Positions 20,816-32,777 of a stretch of DNA of 64,000 nt are shown here, piece by piece. Under the pieces are notes generated by a model that made no database searches, was not told where the DNA came from, and was given only the letters and a program-made list of their open reading frames with translations. Position 1 is the stretch's first letter. Each line of letters opens with the position of its first letter. The position numbers and the translations under genes are program-made. Source of the stretch: Ilyonectria destructans (lineage: Eukaryota > Ascomycota > Sordariomycetes > Hypocreales > Nectriaceae); the NCBI GenBank assembly GCA_020740775.1, contig JAHEWK010000011.1:434001-498000 (forward strand). The letters are read 5' to 3'.

Positions 20816-22703
20816 TTAGCTAGTTGCAGATATTGTGCCGCTATATGAACCGCGCAAAATGGTACTGATTGTCTGCATCTCGACCCTTCCCAATTGTGAC
20901 TCGACCTCTATGATTGTTTGGAGGGGTGATTTGAAGCGCGGGATGTTGAGTTTACTCATAATCCAGTCTCGGTGGATATTGTCCTTTGATTCTATTCCTC
21001 CGATGAACAATGCCCATTGCAGCCCCTCAAATATGGCAGACGAAGATGCCGACGAGGTCGCTCGTTGAGCAGCCGCGAGCAGTTGTGATAAACACTGCTC
21101 AGCAGGAATGCTCCGTATTGTCTCAGGGGAATTCTCTGTGTATCGGTAACAACAAAGCCGTATGGCATGGTAGATGGCAACCGCAGCGGCTGAATGTGCT
21201 ACCATGTCCGTTGCTGGCGCTGTAGGGGAGGTCGCGATGCCGAAGACGATAAAATATTTCTGCAAGAAGGTCAGCTCATTCGCCATGCAGAATGAAAACT
21301 CACTGTTTCTATCAGGGAAAATTTATCCTCAATCGTCTGCAAACCTGCGAGATTGGACTCTGAGTGACCCATCTCTATTACATCGAATCGAAGCGAGAGT
21401 AGATCGATGGTCATGTCGACCACGTGCGACATCTCCATGTCATTGATGCACTGGCTCTCTGGATAAGCCGCACCCCAATTCAGTTGCAGCATCGGTCGGG
21501 ATACCTCCCATACCGCTTTTAATAAATTCGGCTTCCCTTGAAAGTACCTGGCAACGTCCCCGGCACACCCGGAGAATGAGCAATAGACATCCTCCTTGTA
21601 CAGCCAAAGGATCAATCGACAGAGGAGGCTTCGCATCGCTGCACTGGGAGCGACTGGGTTGAGTTGGTCTGTCAGGCCGGATCCAACCAAAGACTCCAGT
21701 TTGAGCTTGTCGATATAATCAAGGGTTTTCTGGCTCAGCTTTTGGAGTTTGAACCTGTCGACCAACCTCTGCCGGGACATGTAGATGTAGATGTAGTAAA
21801 AGCAAGACAGAATCTCTACATGATCTGTGCTGTCAGAAGCGACATTTATGAATAGTGAGGAGCCGCTGGTAAAGTGGTGGTGAGCCAAGAGCCTGTGGCT
21901 TGTGTGTGTGTCGTATTGCATATCAAGATCATGTAAGGAGATGGCTAATGCAAAGTGCATTACCATGGTACTACATGAGGATTGGCGCAAGAGCAGCTTT
22001 GGAAAAGACCAATTCGGATCCTTTGCTGTTTCGGCAATTGTAAATGAAGTTTCGTAGTGTCTGAGTGCATCAAGTTCTTCTTGGCCAAGTACTAATGAAT
22101 TCGGCAAAGGGATGTGAGATGCGGATAGGGGAAAAGGAATCGAAGGAATCCATTCGAAAGGATCGATTGTTCCATCTAGCGTGACCGAGCCTGGCTGTGA
22201 TTGAGAAATGTGACTGATTGAGCCAGGAATATCGGCTAGAATGCGATAGTCTAGCATGTCGGACGCATCGGACGGGGTTGCCATCTGTGAATCGTGGAGT
22301 TGATCCAGCCATGCTTCTGCAGCGCTATTTAAGGCTGCAGGAGAGTAATCCATGTGGAAGTCACTTGGGCTTCTACTGGAGTCTCGATAGGGTGAGGCCT
22401 TTGCCCTCAAATGCTTTAGCGTTCTCGGGGGCTTGGGTGATGGTATCACCTTTGACCAATATGGTTGACACGTCAACCCTAAGCGGTCACATCTGCGACA
22501 GAAGGGCAATTGCTCGTCGCATTTTACATGCTTCGACCGGCATGTTAAGCAACCTGAAAAACTGTCAGAACTGCTGCCGGGATCTCATGTGGCAGGGTGA
22601 GGGTCGGTCCGCCAACTTCGGACCAAGAGAAACCAGGCTTACCAAACTTGGAACGACCAGGGTTATTCCTCTTCCTCCCAGTACGTATCATCCCTGACTC
22701 CAT
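20816..22703 (-). CDS. Zn2Cys6 transcription factor (AflR/C-terminal Fungal_trans_2-like layout)
   Basis: This predicted 584-residue nuclear regulator has three exons. A 61-base first exon (22643-22703) encodes a basic start, MESGMIRTGRKRNNPGRSKF. An intron at 22554-22642 is followed by the zinc cluster CLTCRSKHVKCDEQLPFCRR and CDRLGLTC, giving six cysteines in C2C6C6C2C6C spacing at about residues 22-49. A second intron lies at 21260-21303. The long remainder is helical and lacks the RRRxFW hallmark, as in acetate-regulatory/nitrogen-type factors. It is divergent from the Dal5-like permease, with a 478-base shared promoter, so it probably controls that gene. The first exon was found by frame and splice reading and is too short to stand alone. 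Confidence 0.88.
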
Positions 22704-23181
22704 GATTGTCCGGACCGAGGCGCGATGGATAAGAAGAGGGTCGAGAATTGACGACGGATGACTTGAGACGATCAAGTAATTTCAAACCGACGACTTCACG
22801 CTGTGAATTGATAAGGGGCGTGACCGCAATAAAACTGGGATTCGTCGTCAATTGTGATCAATAGGAGTCGAGCTTGATGAGGGGAGATTTGACGGCGCAA
22901 CCGAGGAAGGGGGCGCGCGGGGTTTTGTTGTGAGATAAGATACTGACCAACCTGGTTAGCCTGAAGTGTTGACGAGTGGCATAGATCACGCCCCATACTG
23001 TACGCATTTAACACTAGAGTGGGCTATATCAACGCCACATCTTCACATCTTTCGGCTTCTACATAAGCTCTCTCGCTGCCACCGTTCTAAGAGTAGAGAC
23101 TATACTGAACCTTGATACCCATCACTCAATTCCTCTTGCATTCCACCTACCAATCACGCAGCGCATAGCCTGCATCGTAAT
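22704..23181. promoter_or_regulatory. Divergent promoter between Zn2Cys6 gene and permease
   Basis: This 478-base gap separates two divergent starts. CGGACCG at 22711-22717, an inverted CGG pair with 1-nt spacer, lies eight bases outside the regulator ATG and could permit autoregulation. Nothing else is distinct. Confidence 0.4.
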
Positions 23182-24960
23182 ATGCCACCCGATATGTCGC
23201 CGTCTAAAGATTACGAAGATGGGGAGAAGGCACCCGCCTCAATTGAACCCACCAACAGCGCTGACATTGCCGAGGGTGACACTTTGGTGGACGAAGCGGC
23301 TGTGCTCAAGAAAATTGACTTATTGTATGTCCTGACCTAGTAATCACGACCTAGACTAACTAAGCAGTGTCCTGCCTCTACTGTTTGTCACGTACATTCT
23401 TCAATTTCTCGACAAAACTAGCCTGGGAAACACAGCCATTCTTGGCGTCATCCAAGATACAGTATGTCAACTCCCTTTATTAAGAGGAGATACTAACAGG
23501 TTAGAAACTTGTTGGACAAGAATTTTCCTGGCTGAATAGTGCTTTCTACTTTGGCTACCTCGTTGCGAGTTATCCTGTCTCGATCATCTTGGTCAAACTG
23601 CCACTAGGAAAGACATTGTCAATCTCAATGTAAGAGGCCTAGACATTTCTAAAGTAATGAATTAACATCAGTAGCATCTGTTGGGCCATCGTTCTTGCTT
23701 GCCACGGCGCGACGCAAAATTTTGTTGGCCTCTGCATTGTTCGAGTACTGCTTGGTGCTTTTGAAAGCACAATTAGCCCTGGATTTTCACTCATTACCAG
23801 CATGTGGTATAAACCTTCAGAACACGCCGCACGCCATGGAGTTTGGTTTCTTGGTAACTCTGTTGGAGGATTCTGCGGTGCTCTAATCTCATATGGGTGC
23901 TCATACATCACCACTGGACCTCTGGCACCTTGGAGGGTACGTGCTCATGACTGATCTATTGCATGAGCTAACCTAAACAGTGGTTGTTCATTATCCTGGG
24001 CATCCTTACTGCCTTGTGGGGTGTTGTTTTGTTGTTTACCCTGCCGGACACGCCCAAGACCGCCCGCTTTTTGAACCCAACGCAGCGAATTATCGCCAAC
24101 CAGCGACCACAGAAAAGTCAGAGGACTTTCAAGACCAACAAGTGGTCTCATGCTCAATTCTTGGAGGCTATGAAGGATCCAAAGTCGTGGTTTCTATTCG
24201 TCATTATATCTATCTCAAGCTTGACTAATGGTGTCAACTCGAACGTAAGTGAAAATGGACTCACGTTGTCCTCAGCTAACCTTTTAGTTTACGTCCCTCA
24301 TCATCTCAGGCCTCGGCTACGACACTAGAACGACATTGCTCCTCGGTCTACCAAATTCCGCCTCCCAATTCGTCTTCATTTTTGCTTCTACCTTTGTCGC
24401 CGACAAATGTCGGAGATCTCGCTGCAACGTGATCATCGGAGGCTATCTTGTCGCTCTCCTCGGCGTTTTACTCATCCGACAACTTCCAGTTACCATGAAA
24501 GCAGGTCGTTACGTAGGCGTGCTACTTCTCGCCGCATCCTCAAACATCTTTCCCCTGATGTTGAGTCTGATTGCTTCCAACACTGCTGGTTTTACCAAGA
24601 AGGCGACAGTCAATGCAATCTTTTTTATTGGTTACTGCGCTGGTAACATTGGAGGGCCGCAGTTCTTCATTGTCAAAGAAGCGCCTACTTACAAGGTATT
24701 CCGAATCTCCCGCGATGATGGTATAATTGCTAACAGCATAGACTGCCTTCACTGCTCTACTCGTAATTTTCTGCCTTACAATTGTTCTCCTGGCGTCATT
24801 CAGGGTTTACTTGAACTGGGAGAATAAGCGACGGGACAAAGATCAGGGCGTGTGCATTGATCCCGAGGCGCGCGATAACTCGCCTGGTGTCCAAGACGAG
24901 AATGCCGAGGAGATTGACGAAACTGACTGGGAGAATAAGAGCTTCCGATATTATCTGTAG
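23182..24960 (+). CDS. Dal5-type MFS permease (allantoate/nicotinate-like anion:cation symporter)
   Basis: This membrane transporter of about 500 residues and 12 helices has six predicted introns, all short and frame-keeping (the first starts after residues KKIDL, the last before TAFTALLV). Family marks are FLDKTSLGNTAILG in helix 1, the loop FSWLNSAFYFGYLVA, RVLLGAFESTISPGF in helix 4, WYKPSEHAARHGVWF after it, and a C-terminal tail ending ENKSFRYYL, like Dal5/Tna1 relatives. It probably takes up a small carboxylate or nitrogen compound such as allantoate, ureidosuccinate, nicotinate or a dipeptide. A Zn2Cys6 gene is divergent and an M20 amidohydrolase is close by, which fits uptake followed by hydrolysis. 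Confidence 0.92.
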
Positions 24961-25653
24961 ATGCACTATTAGGACTTGATTCAACACATTAAATTTCAAG
25001 TCTCTCAAATTTCCGAGATTGTGGGCTCGGATACGCAAGCTTGTTGATTGTTGACACGTCTCATGTCGGATTAGGATCCTCAGTTATTTCATCACATTTT
25101 TATTAGCGTATATATCTAAAACCCTGCGTCATCACGTTTTCCCCACGGGGATCCAGCGTTAGCCCTTGTTTCCCCTCATCCCTTTGTAGCTAAGGCAGCC
25201 TAAGCCATATGATCAAATTAGACGGCGAGAAATCCTCCAACGTGCAATCAGAGGCGCTGAAGAAGTGGAGAAGAGTAGGTAAGCTGCCTTGACTGGGCCG
25301 GCGGAGGCTTACTAGACAGGGATGAGTATTTAGGGAGTCGAGTTGCGCGGTGCACCCCGCCACTCAAACTTGCAATCTTACTTTTTTACAAACAGTAAAA
25401 GACATTCTTCTTCAAATACGCTGGTAAGCGTTGTCTACCTTTCATTCCGGCTTTCGCGGGAAGATAAGCTAACCGGCCAAGGTTGTAAGGAAATTGTAGG
25501 GTTTCCTAACATCTCTGCTAGCCCTGGATAAATGTACTAACTTGCTTCTCAAGTCCATTCAGTTTGGAATACATGCAAGCTTAGGGCGATTTCCCTGACT
25601 TCTAGCCTAGCTAGAATTTGAAAAACTATTGGATATCCTAGTTCAAAGCGAAT
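24961..25653. other. Intergenic region
   Basis: This 693-base gap precedes the methyltransferase. No gene, repeat or strong dyad was seen. Confidence 0.5.
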
Positions 25654-26400
25654 ATGGACCTCTACGACGAAGCTTATAAACAAAACTTACCCATCGACCA
25701 TATCAAGACCATCGCCCAATCAGAGTCAAAACCTGAACAATTATTGCGACCAAATTTTGGCATTGACTCCTTGTTTGGCTTATTTGCTTCCGCTTTTGCT
25801 GCACCACTCTACCTCTATGCTTCACTCAAGGGCAAGTTTCAAGTGTGGGATGAGATCCTCCAAAACATCCCCGACTCTACCTTTAGAGGTCCTTCTTTAG
25901 ACGTTGGCTGTGGACGCGGAATGGTTCTTCTCAAGGTTGCCCAACGAAAGAAGGAGCTTCTGTCAGGAAGAGATACCCCTTCCACTGAAATTCAGCCAGC
26001 CTATGGAATCGACATCTTTAGTACCACGGACCAAACTGGAAACTCCCCAGTCGCAACATATCAAAACGCTGCTGCCATGGATGTTATTAACTACACGGTC
26101 CTACACACGGCAAGTTTCACGGACCGATTTCTATTCACTGACGGGGCGTTTCAACTCATTACATCAAATCTGGCACTTCACAACACGAATCGTGAGGGAA
26201 GAATCGTGGCAATGAAGGAGATGGCGAGGGTATGTGCGCACGGAGGGTGCATCGTGGTTGTTGATCTTTGCGGCTCTTTCAACGACCACAAGACAGTCCT
26301 GGAAGGGCTGGGTTGGAATGATATCACAGTCTCGACGATTGGGCTCAAGATGCTGTATGGCATATGGCCATGTCAAGTGTTGATGGCAATCAAGCCCTGA
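25654..26400 (+). CDS. SAM-dependent class I methyltransferase
   Basis: This intronless gene encodes 248 residues. A hydrophobic stretch (about residues 38-60, LFGLFASAFAAPLYLYASL) precedes the SAM-binding motif LDVGCGRGMVL (about residues 87-97). An acidic residue ending the second strand is seen in YGIDIF. Motif IV-like FQLITSNLALHN and a post-motif strand CIVVVDLCG follow. The substrate is unknown; the fold is that of small-molecule methyltransferases. The N-terminal hydrophobic part may bind membrane or lipid. Position after the Dal5-like permease gives no firm clue to pathway. ATG 25654 is the first in the frame. Confidence 0.88.
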   Translation: MDLYDEAYKQNLPIDHIKTIAQSESKPEQLLRPNFGIDSLFGLFASAFAAPLYLYASLKGKFQVWDEILQNIPDSTFRGPSLDVGCGRGMVLLKVAQRKKELLSGRDTPSTEIQPAYGIDIFSTTDQTGNSPVATYQNAAAMDVINYTVLHTASFTDRFLFTDGAFQLITSNLALHNTNREGRIVAMKEMARVCAHGGCIVVVDLCGSFNDHKTVLEGLGWNDITVSTIGLKMLYGIWPCQVLMAIKP

Positions 26401-28910
26401 GGTTTGAAGGTACATGCTATATTGAATCTTTGTTCGGTATAGACTCCATGAGTCTGAGTTTGAAGGATCATCCACTGCAAGACTCGACGTAATGAGGGAT
26501 ATGGCCACGTTACTCTCGCTAGGTAGAATATGTTTAATTATTAGTGATGATAATGGATTACAATGCGGCAATTCAATACAGCAGTGTGATAGCAGCAGAG
26601 GTGAGTGATTAATTGATAACATTTCATATGTTGTAGGTATCTGAGTCGGTGCGAAGACCACTGGCGAGCTGCTCCTCCACATGGTCACTTGATGTTAGGG
26701 AGTGCTCCTTCTAGCTGCCGTCCTTGGCGAGCCCGTTTTCCCGCAGTGTAAGCTCTGCAGAGTAATTCCAGGTACGCTGATTCAAGGCCATTTCTAGGGG
26801 GCCACGTATTAAACTGCATCCAGAACTAGTCTTCTACAGACCACTAAGACATACAAACTCAGTTTTTACAACATACTCCTGAGATACAGAGAAACTTCTC
26901 TGATTGGAGTGTTGGATCATCATCACTGTTCTGTCAATGTCCCCTCTACCCCCTGAGCCCATCTTCCATGTATTCCCCCAGGGCCGAAACACCTACATGA
27001 ATCTTTGTGACAGTGTTCATCCGATGCTCAAAGATGAACGATTCGCGTGCTTTTCATCTTGAACAAGGTGCCAATAGTCCACCCGGTTTTCCCCAGAGCT
27101 CAAGTCCCCACGTGACCATTCGCTCACCGCAGAATGGCCATCCACGTCTCGACTCGACGAAGGAGTCAACGACACCAAGATCAGATCCCCACCTTCCACC
27201 AATTCCCCCAGAGCCAGCATACCTACATGGACCAAGTGTCAGCGCTCATCTGGTACCTAATGATGATACCCATACGTGCTTTCATCCCTGAGAGGTACTG
27301 TGCTAAAAACACAGAGCCAACACGGTCCCGCAACTGAGGGCGCGTCTGTTCAGCGGGACGGGGGCGGTTTGGTGGACAGACCGGGTGTCCAGCGATGGCC
27401 CCATTTTGCCAGTCGAGAGAGCGGAATAGAGTGCTTTTATACTGCGCGTCGGGCGAAGAAGCTTTGCGAGATACAGCAATACCTGTGTGGGTGTCCTAAG
27501 GTTTGCGTCGTCCCGGACCTCTCGGATGTATTTGGTACCTCTCGCGTGGACCTGGTACTTCTTGCATTCGAGTGGTCATGCCCTTCATTTTCCAAGCCGC
27601 CATCTCGGCACTGGTGTTCGATTCCAAAACGAGGCCAAAAGGCGCGCCATCATCTACAATCATTGCATCATGTGAATGAGTTGGGTTCGGGGGATATCCT
27701 CAACCAGCCTGCGCAAATTAGTTTGGTAAGTTCACGACTTAACAGTCGCGTCGTACGGTTTGGGGAAAATAAGTACACTTAACTTAAATGCGCTGAGACT
27801 GTGTGCCAGACTAGGTTCCCAGGGTTTGACCCGCTTCGACCTGGCGTCATGAGCTTGGTACGAGGGCTCACCCTGATCAAGATTTTTACAATGTGGAGTC
27901 AAGACGAACGTTTTTTAAACTAGAAACTTTCAGCAGTGAGCTCTCGAACTCTCTCGATCCCTCCGCTAGCATTGCCTCTTGCGGTTGATCTGATGCCGCC
28001 TGTGGACCAGAGGACAACTTTGACCTCGACGAGGGCGACGTCAAGCTCTGGCGCATCTGCTGGGGCTGCAAGACCGACATCTTCACGCTTACGCTGTCAA
28101 CGACAGACACTTTGTCTATGCAGCACACATCCTCGTCAATATCGCTGGAGGTTACGGGATTTAGATAGTCGGGTCACGGGGGGCAATGGCGTGGATCAGC
28201 GCCAGCCGACAAAGGAAGCTAGCAGCGCCAAATCTCGTCAACGGTTTTCTCTTGCTCCAAGCTGACTTGGCGAGATTTCGCACTCTTTGGAATACCAGAG
28301 ACTGAGGCCATTCTTTCTTATCGCTCGTTATTGCGTCGCTGCAGTCGTTTTGTCTCAGGTATCATTTGCTAAGAACGATCGGATGTCAGCGTGGTACGAG
28401 GTTGCATTCCACTTCTGTGGGACATGCGTTTACCGACTCTTTCGCCTCAGATCATGCCAGAAATATCAGGACACAGTTTGTAGCCCTGCAGTTTCGACCT
28501 GTTATTATGGAGCTTAAGCCTCCAAATGGCCAGGACGTGCGATGACTTTGTCTCAACCTCGAATCATAACAACGATTCTTAAGTAGCCTCAGAGCATGGG
28601 AGTAGTTGAATTGTAGTTTGAGCTCTGATCTAGCAGGCCTGCACCATATATAGCTTTTCAAACTAATTATAGAGCCTCGAACCGTGTGCGCCGTTACCCA
28701 CGACTTGAATAGCCTTGGGATGTGCTCAATTTCGCCAACGATTTCTTCTTTGACCAGCGACGCAATACTTGCAGAAAGACTTTAAAATATCAAGGGCGGG
28801 ATTTATTAATCTACAGCATGCTGTTTTTTACGTGTATGTATAGCTGAAGCATGCATAAGTATTAATACAATGATGATGATTAAACCTTCCATTTAAATGT
28901 ATTAACGACT
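26401..28910. other. 2.5-kb gene-poor region with a degenerate direct repeat and relic coding fragments
   Basis: No gene could be assembled. A segment at 26958-27062 (CTTCC..ATTCCCCCAG..GCC..ACCTACATG) recurs in diverged form at 27187-27292, about 230 bases later, with both copies ending near CGTGCTTTTCATC/CGTGCTTTCATC. Around 28000-28165, two overlapping frames give protein-like fragments (DEGDVKLWRICWGCKTD, then in another frame HAYAVNDRHFVYAAHILVN). This looks like a frameshifted gene relic. GC content in 27.0-28.2 kb looks normal. Confidence 0.4.
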
Positions 28911-31520
28911 TTAAGAATAAAAGGCTTGAAACTTGTAGAAGTAAAGATAAAAAATCAAGGCGAGCCCAAGAGTCCACGCAAACACCATAGAAAGCATAAC
29001 ATAAAGCTTTCTAGTCCATTTGTGTTTCATTTCAAAAAACACATTGTTATCCACCTGTGCTTCCTCACTACTAGCCTTGTACACAGAGGGTTTAGGAGGA
29101 AGAACCTGAACTCCCGACCGATCTGCCAACACCTCTTCTCGCTGTAAGCTACCTAGTAGAGACTCAAATGCCTCAGGGACACCGTAGGGGACATCTTGTC
29201 GCTCAAGAAGATAGTCCCTCGCTGTCATACCTTGTATGGAGTGCGCTTGAGTCTCTACGCCTCCGGGATGGCTCGATGTTAGTATCCGTATTGTTTCAAC
29301 ATCTCCATAAGCAGCAGCAAAATGCAAAATGGTCCATCCACGATGATTTATTGTTCGCACATCAGCTCCTCTTTCGAGGAATAGTCGAAGACAATTGTGG
29401 GCATTTAAGCGTATCGCCTCCGTCAAAGGAGTGTCACCATCCTTGTCAACAGTGTCGATCTTGGCCCCTTGCGACACCAAGAACCGGGCAACTCTGTGAT
29501 TGTCATGTAAGGGAGTAAAGGATAGAGGGGTACAGTCATGCGTATTTTTAGAATCCAAGTCGATCCCTGATAAGAGGAGCGGGCGAATCAGTGCCAAAGT
29601 GTCGAGACCCGCGGCAGCCGTATGTAAAAGCGTTGCGCCGCGACCATCCACTACACGCGGATTTGCCGTTGTCATGAGCAATAACTCCACGCAACGGGTA
29701 TTCTCTGACTTGACCGCCTTTCGTAGAGGATTGAACGTGGTTCCGGACAGCCTGTCGGGATTCACATCTGCCCCAGCCAATAAGAGTGTTTCCACTGCGG
29801 TATCATCACCAAGCATGGCTGCTAATGCTAGAGGTGTCTGGCCCAGGGCATCTCTAACATTGACTCGGGAGTGATGTATGGGATTGTCAAGCGCTATCGC
29901 CAAGTTGACCGGTCGAAGCCCCGCGACCACCTTATGAAGGTGGGTAAATTGGAAAATATCCCAGTCGGGGTTCGGGAATAGACGACGGAGCTGACATTGT
30001 AGCTCTTTTGAGGTGGTGGTAGTTGAATTATTCGGCAACATTAACCGAGCAGCGAAGTGGGAGGCGCTCTCCCCTTTATCGTTTGGAACAAAAGGATCAG
30101 CCTGCCTCTGAAGTAGGAACTCGATGAATCGAACAAATCCTGGGCTAAGCTTTGGTCGTCGCATCGCGGCGCCGAGGACTGAGTTGCCGTGTCTTGTCTC
30201 AGTATCATTGACATGCGCAATGCCAGTCTCGATGAGTTTAATAGCCCCAGCAAAGTCTTTTGAGTTTATGCGTGAGAATATATTACCAGGCATATAAGGG
30301 ATTCGACGGCTTATTCGCACCCAGAAATGGGGGACGTTTGGGTGAGAGGAGAAGGCCGAAATGATGGTTCGATTTGCGACCCAAGTTGGAAAGCTATACC
30401 GAATGGCCACGGTGGATCCAGGTGCGGACCCAGCACAAGTTGAAACATTGCAGTCATTGTTTGGAGTCGGCACGCCAGAGTATCCCAGGAAAAGGGAGCC
30501 GAATGCAGCTTTGAAACAAGCCGAATTGCCATATCTCATCTGCCAGCTCCAGTTCCGTGAATGGCAGGTGCATTTACAACCTGGGTTGCAAAGCGGTATG
30601 CTTTGATGAAGAGTGAGGTGTAGGAGTGCCGAGTACTTTGCAGAAACCTGCACTGGATCTCGAATACTCGGTTCATATCGTGGTAAAACCTCATGTTTAC
30701 GTGAAGTCCCAGTACCCTCATCAAAACTCTTTTCAGCGTCCGTTTTAGAACAAATGCCTGGACAAGAGCGGCCTAGAGATGCAGTAGCCGGCGACTGAGA
30801 GTTTTGCAGCGCTAAGCGGCAGCTAGCGAAAAGGTTGAAGACTTCTTGAAACCCTTGTCTCTGCCCATCTGAAACAAGGGAAATTCTACTCTCAATGTCG
30901 GCCATCCTCTGCTTGAGAAGGATCGAAGTCTGCGCTGAGGATTTCTGAGAGTCTCTGATATCGGTAGAGAGGGAGACAAGATGCATGTCCATCATATGAC
31001 CACGATATCTAAGCTTTCGAGTCAGCTGCAACCTACCAAGTCTGATTGGAAGCACTCACGCAGATGATGAGACTATGAGCTCCATAATGTTAACCCACCT
31101 TTTATATAAACATCGCTTCATCTGCTCAATCTTTTCACGGTATTTGAGCCATCGAAATCTGGTGGACTTTGAACATTTTGTTCCTCCATCTTCTTGGTCG
31201 CCAAATTTTCTCAGCGAATCTTGAAGCTCTTCCCAGATTGGAATCGCTTGTTTCAGTTGTCGTTCAATATCCAAGGCAAAGCTCTCAGCGCCAGGACTAT
31301 TAACGTCTAGAGTTTGCGTTGTTGGAATGTGTTTGAACTGGCGAAGTATATAGCACGCCTGGTTCAGGACGGCTTTCGAGTCATTTACCTCATTGGACAG
31401 AGCAACGATCTCGATTGGAACATCCCTCCAATTTAGAACGAGGTTGTGGATAGCATTTGAGCTACGGACAGCAATGTCGAGGAGAGACAGTGCGGATGAG
31501 ATAGCTCCAATACCCTCCAT
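28911..31520 (-). CDS. Helo-like N-domain, Cys-cluster, ankyrin-repeat protein with C-terminal membrane segment
   Basis: This predicted 852-residue protein has one intron at 31009-31059. Residues 1-150 (MEGIGAISSALSLLDIAVRS start) match the opening of fungal Helo-like/STAND N-terminal domains associated with cell-death proteins. A short motif CNPGCKCTCH is at residues 294-303. Ankyrin repeats run from about 430 to 780, with recognisable TPLALAAMLGDDTAVETLLLAGADVN, RGATLLHTAAAG and GWTILHFAAAYGDVETI units; the longest quoted unit is one of several. The C-terminus holds one hydrophobic helix (about residues 826-848) followed by a short tail, so the protein is probably tail-anchored. There is no NACHT domain. 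A role in non-self recognition or programmed cell death is inference. Confidence 0.88.
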
Positions 31521-32777
31521 AGCGTCGTGGTTGAGAAATCTGGCTTTGAAGCAGGTGTGCGATATGTGGCCTGTGGTGGTGATTCTAGGCCCGGTCTGGC
31601 GGAGGAGTGTTCAAGGTTTTAATGTTACATGAAAGAAGACTGTGATGAGGGTTAAATGCGTCAATATTCACATACAAAAGTGTGACAAGCAATTCCCTCA
31701 AGTGCAACACCACCGCCGGATCTAGCCGGATGAAGGTTGAAAGTTTCAAAATGCACATAAAAATCAGGCTGTGATATGCAATGCCACTTAAGTGCAGCAG
31801 CACTGCCACCACCATTCGTGAGGCGTCCTCAGGCAAGGTCAGCTGTTCCTATTAGTGAGTTAATCTACTGGTGGAAGTGGACCGATGTAGTCGTCATTTT
31901 CGATAGAGAAGTAATAGCTCAATCGAGTGTGGATCTAGAACTTGTTGATTGCCTTGTTCAAGGATGTCTGCAGCCCCCTTTTCTGGAGCGGGGTTCTTGT
32001 GCCAAGTGTCACACTGTCTGACTAAGATTAGGATAGATGTTTCACAATACAGGGTAGCAATTCCAACAATAGTCTCATGAACCCTGTATGTATCCGGCCG
32101 AGTCACTCATTTGTGCACCACGGAGCACACTGTAGACCATCACACCTATGAGCCCAGTTGCATGCCCGAGGATGGACCTCTCACTCGTTAGGTACAGCTA
32201 ATCCTTTTTGGAATGTCAGGCCAAGTTGCTTCCCAATCGGAATACAAGGCAGTGAGACTCTTAATTGTCAGACAACCGTTAGGCCACTGTACCAAAAATG
32301 ATCTTCTTAGAATGTAGTGTTTTTTATCAGCCTTTATATCTGACATCTGTATTCCTCACGTGACAACCTGGAGCCCTGGTGTTCCATGCCTCCAATTCAA
32401 CAGATGCGTGTAGAGAAGCAGTTTCGCTCCGGATACCTGCATATCGGGGTCGGCCCAGGCTCTTCCTTCCACTGCTCACTGCCCAACGTCTCGCAGAGCC
32501 AGATACAACGAAGCATTTGATGAGAAACCTCCTGCGCTATACAGTTCGATTTGTTAAACGAGTCACGCACTGCGCCATGCGACACCTGGTCAAGATTCGG
32601 TTGGCATTTTTCTTTTGCATGCTTTTCATCGCAGCCTGGGTCAAGATGAGACGATCCGGCACAGAGGGTATGTCAGCCTCATGTGATGCTCCTTTGCTTG
32701 CGCAGTTCCCCGCTTCCGAATCACGCGTGTCTGCACTTCTTGTCCAATACACGCAAACGAGGTAAAGAAAGGGAAAA
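31521..32777. other. 1.26-kb intergenic region
   Basis: This is the divergent region between the ankyrin gene and the amidase. Two weakly similar stretches (31670-31735 and 31752-31815; CACATA..AAGTGCA..CCACC) suggest an old duplication. A frame at 32520-32765 encodes a Met-start peptide with one hydrophobic helix (LAFFFCMLFIAAWV), but an in-frame stop and lack of a good junction keep it from joining the amidase. I do not call it a gene. Confidence 0.45.

Noticed and set aside
27276..27782. 168-residue ORF
   Set aside because: No ATG-led conserved domain, and a competing frame looks equally protein-like; left as a relic.
32520..32765. Possible N-terminal membrane exon of the amidase
   Set aside because: No frame-keeping junction found and a stop lies just before the amidase ATG.
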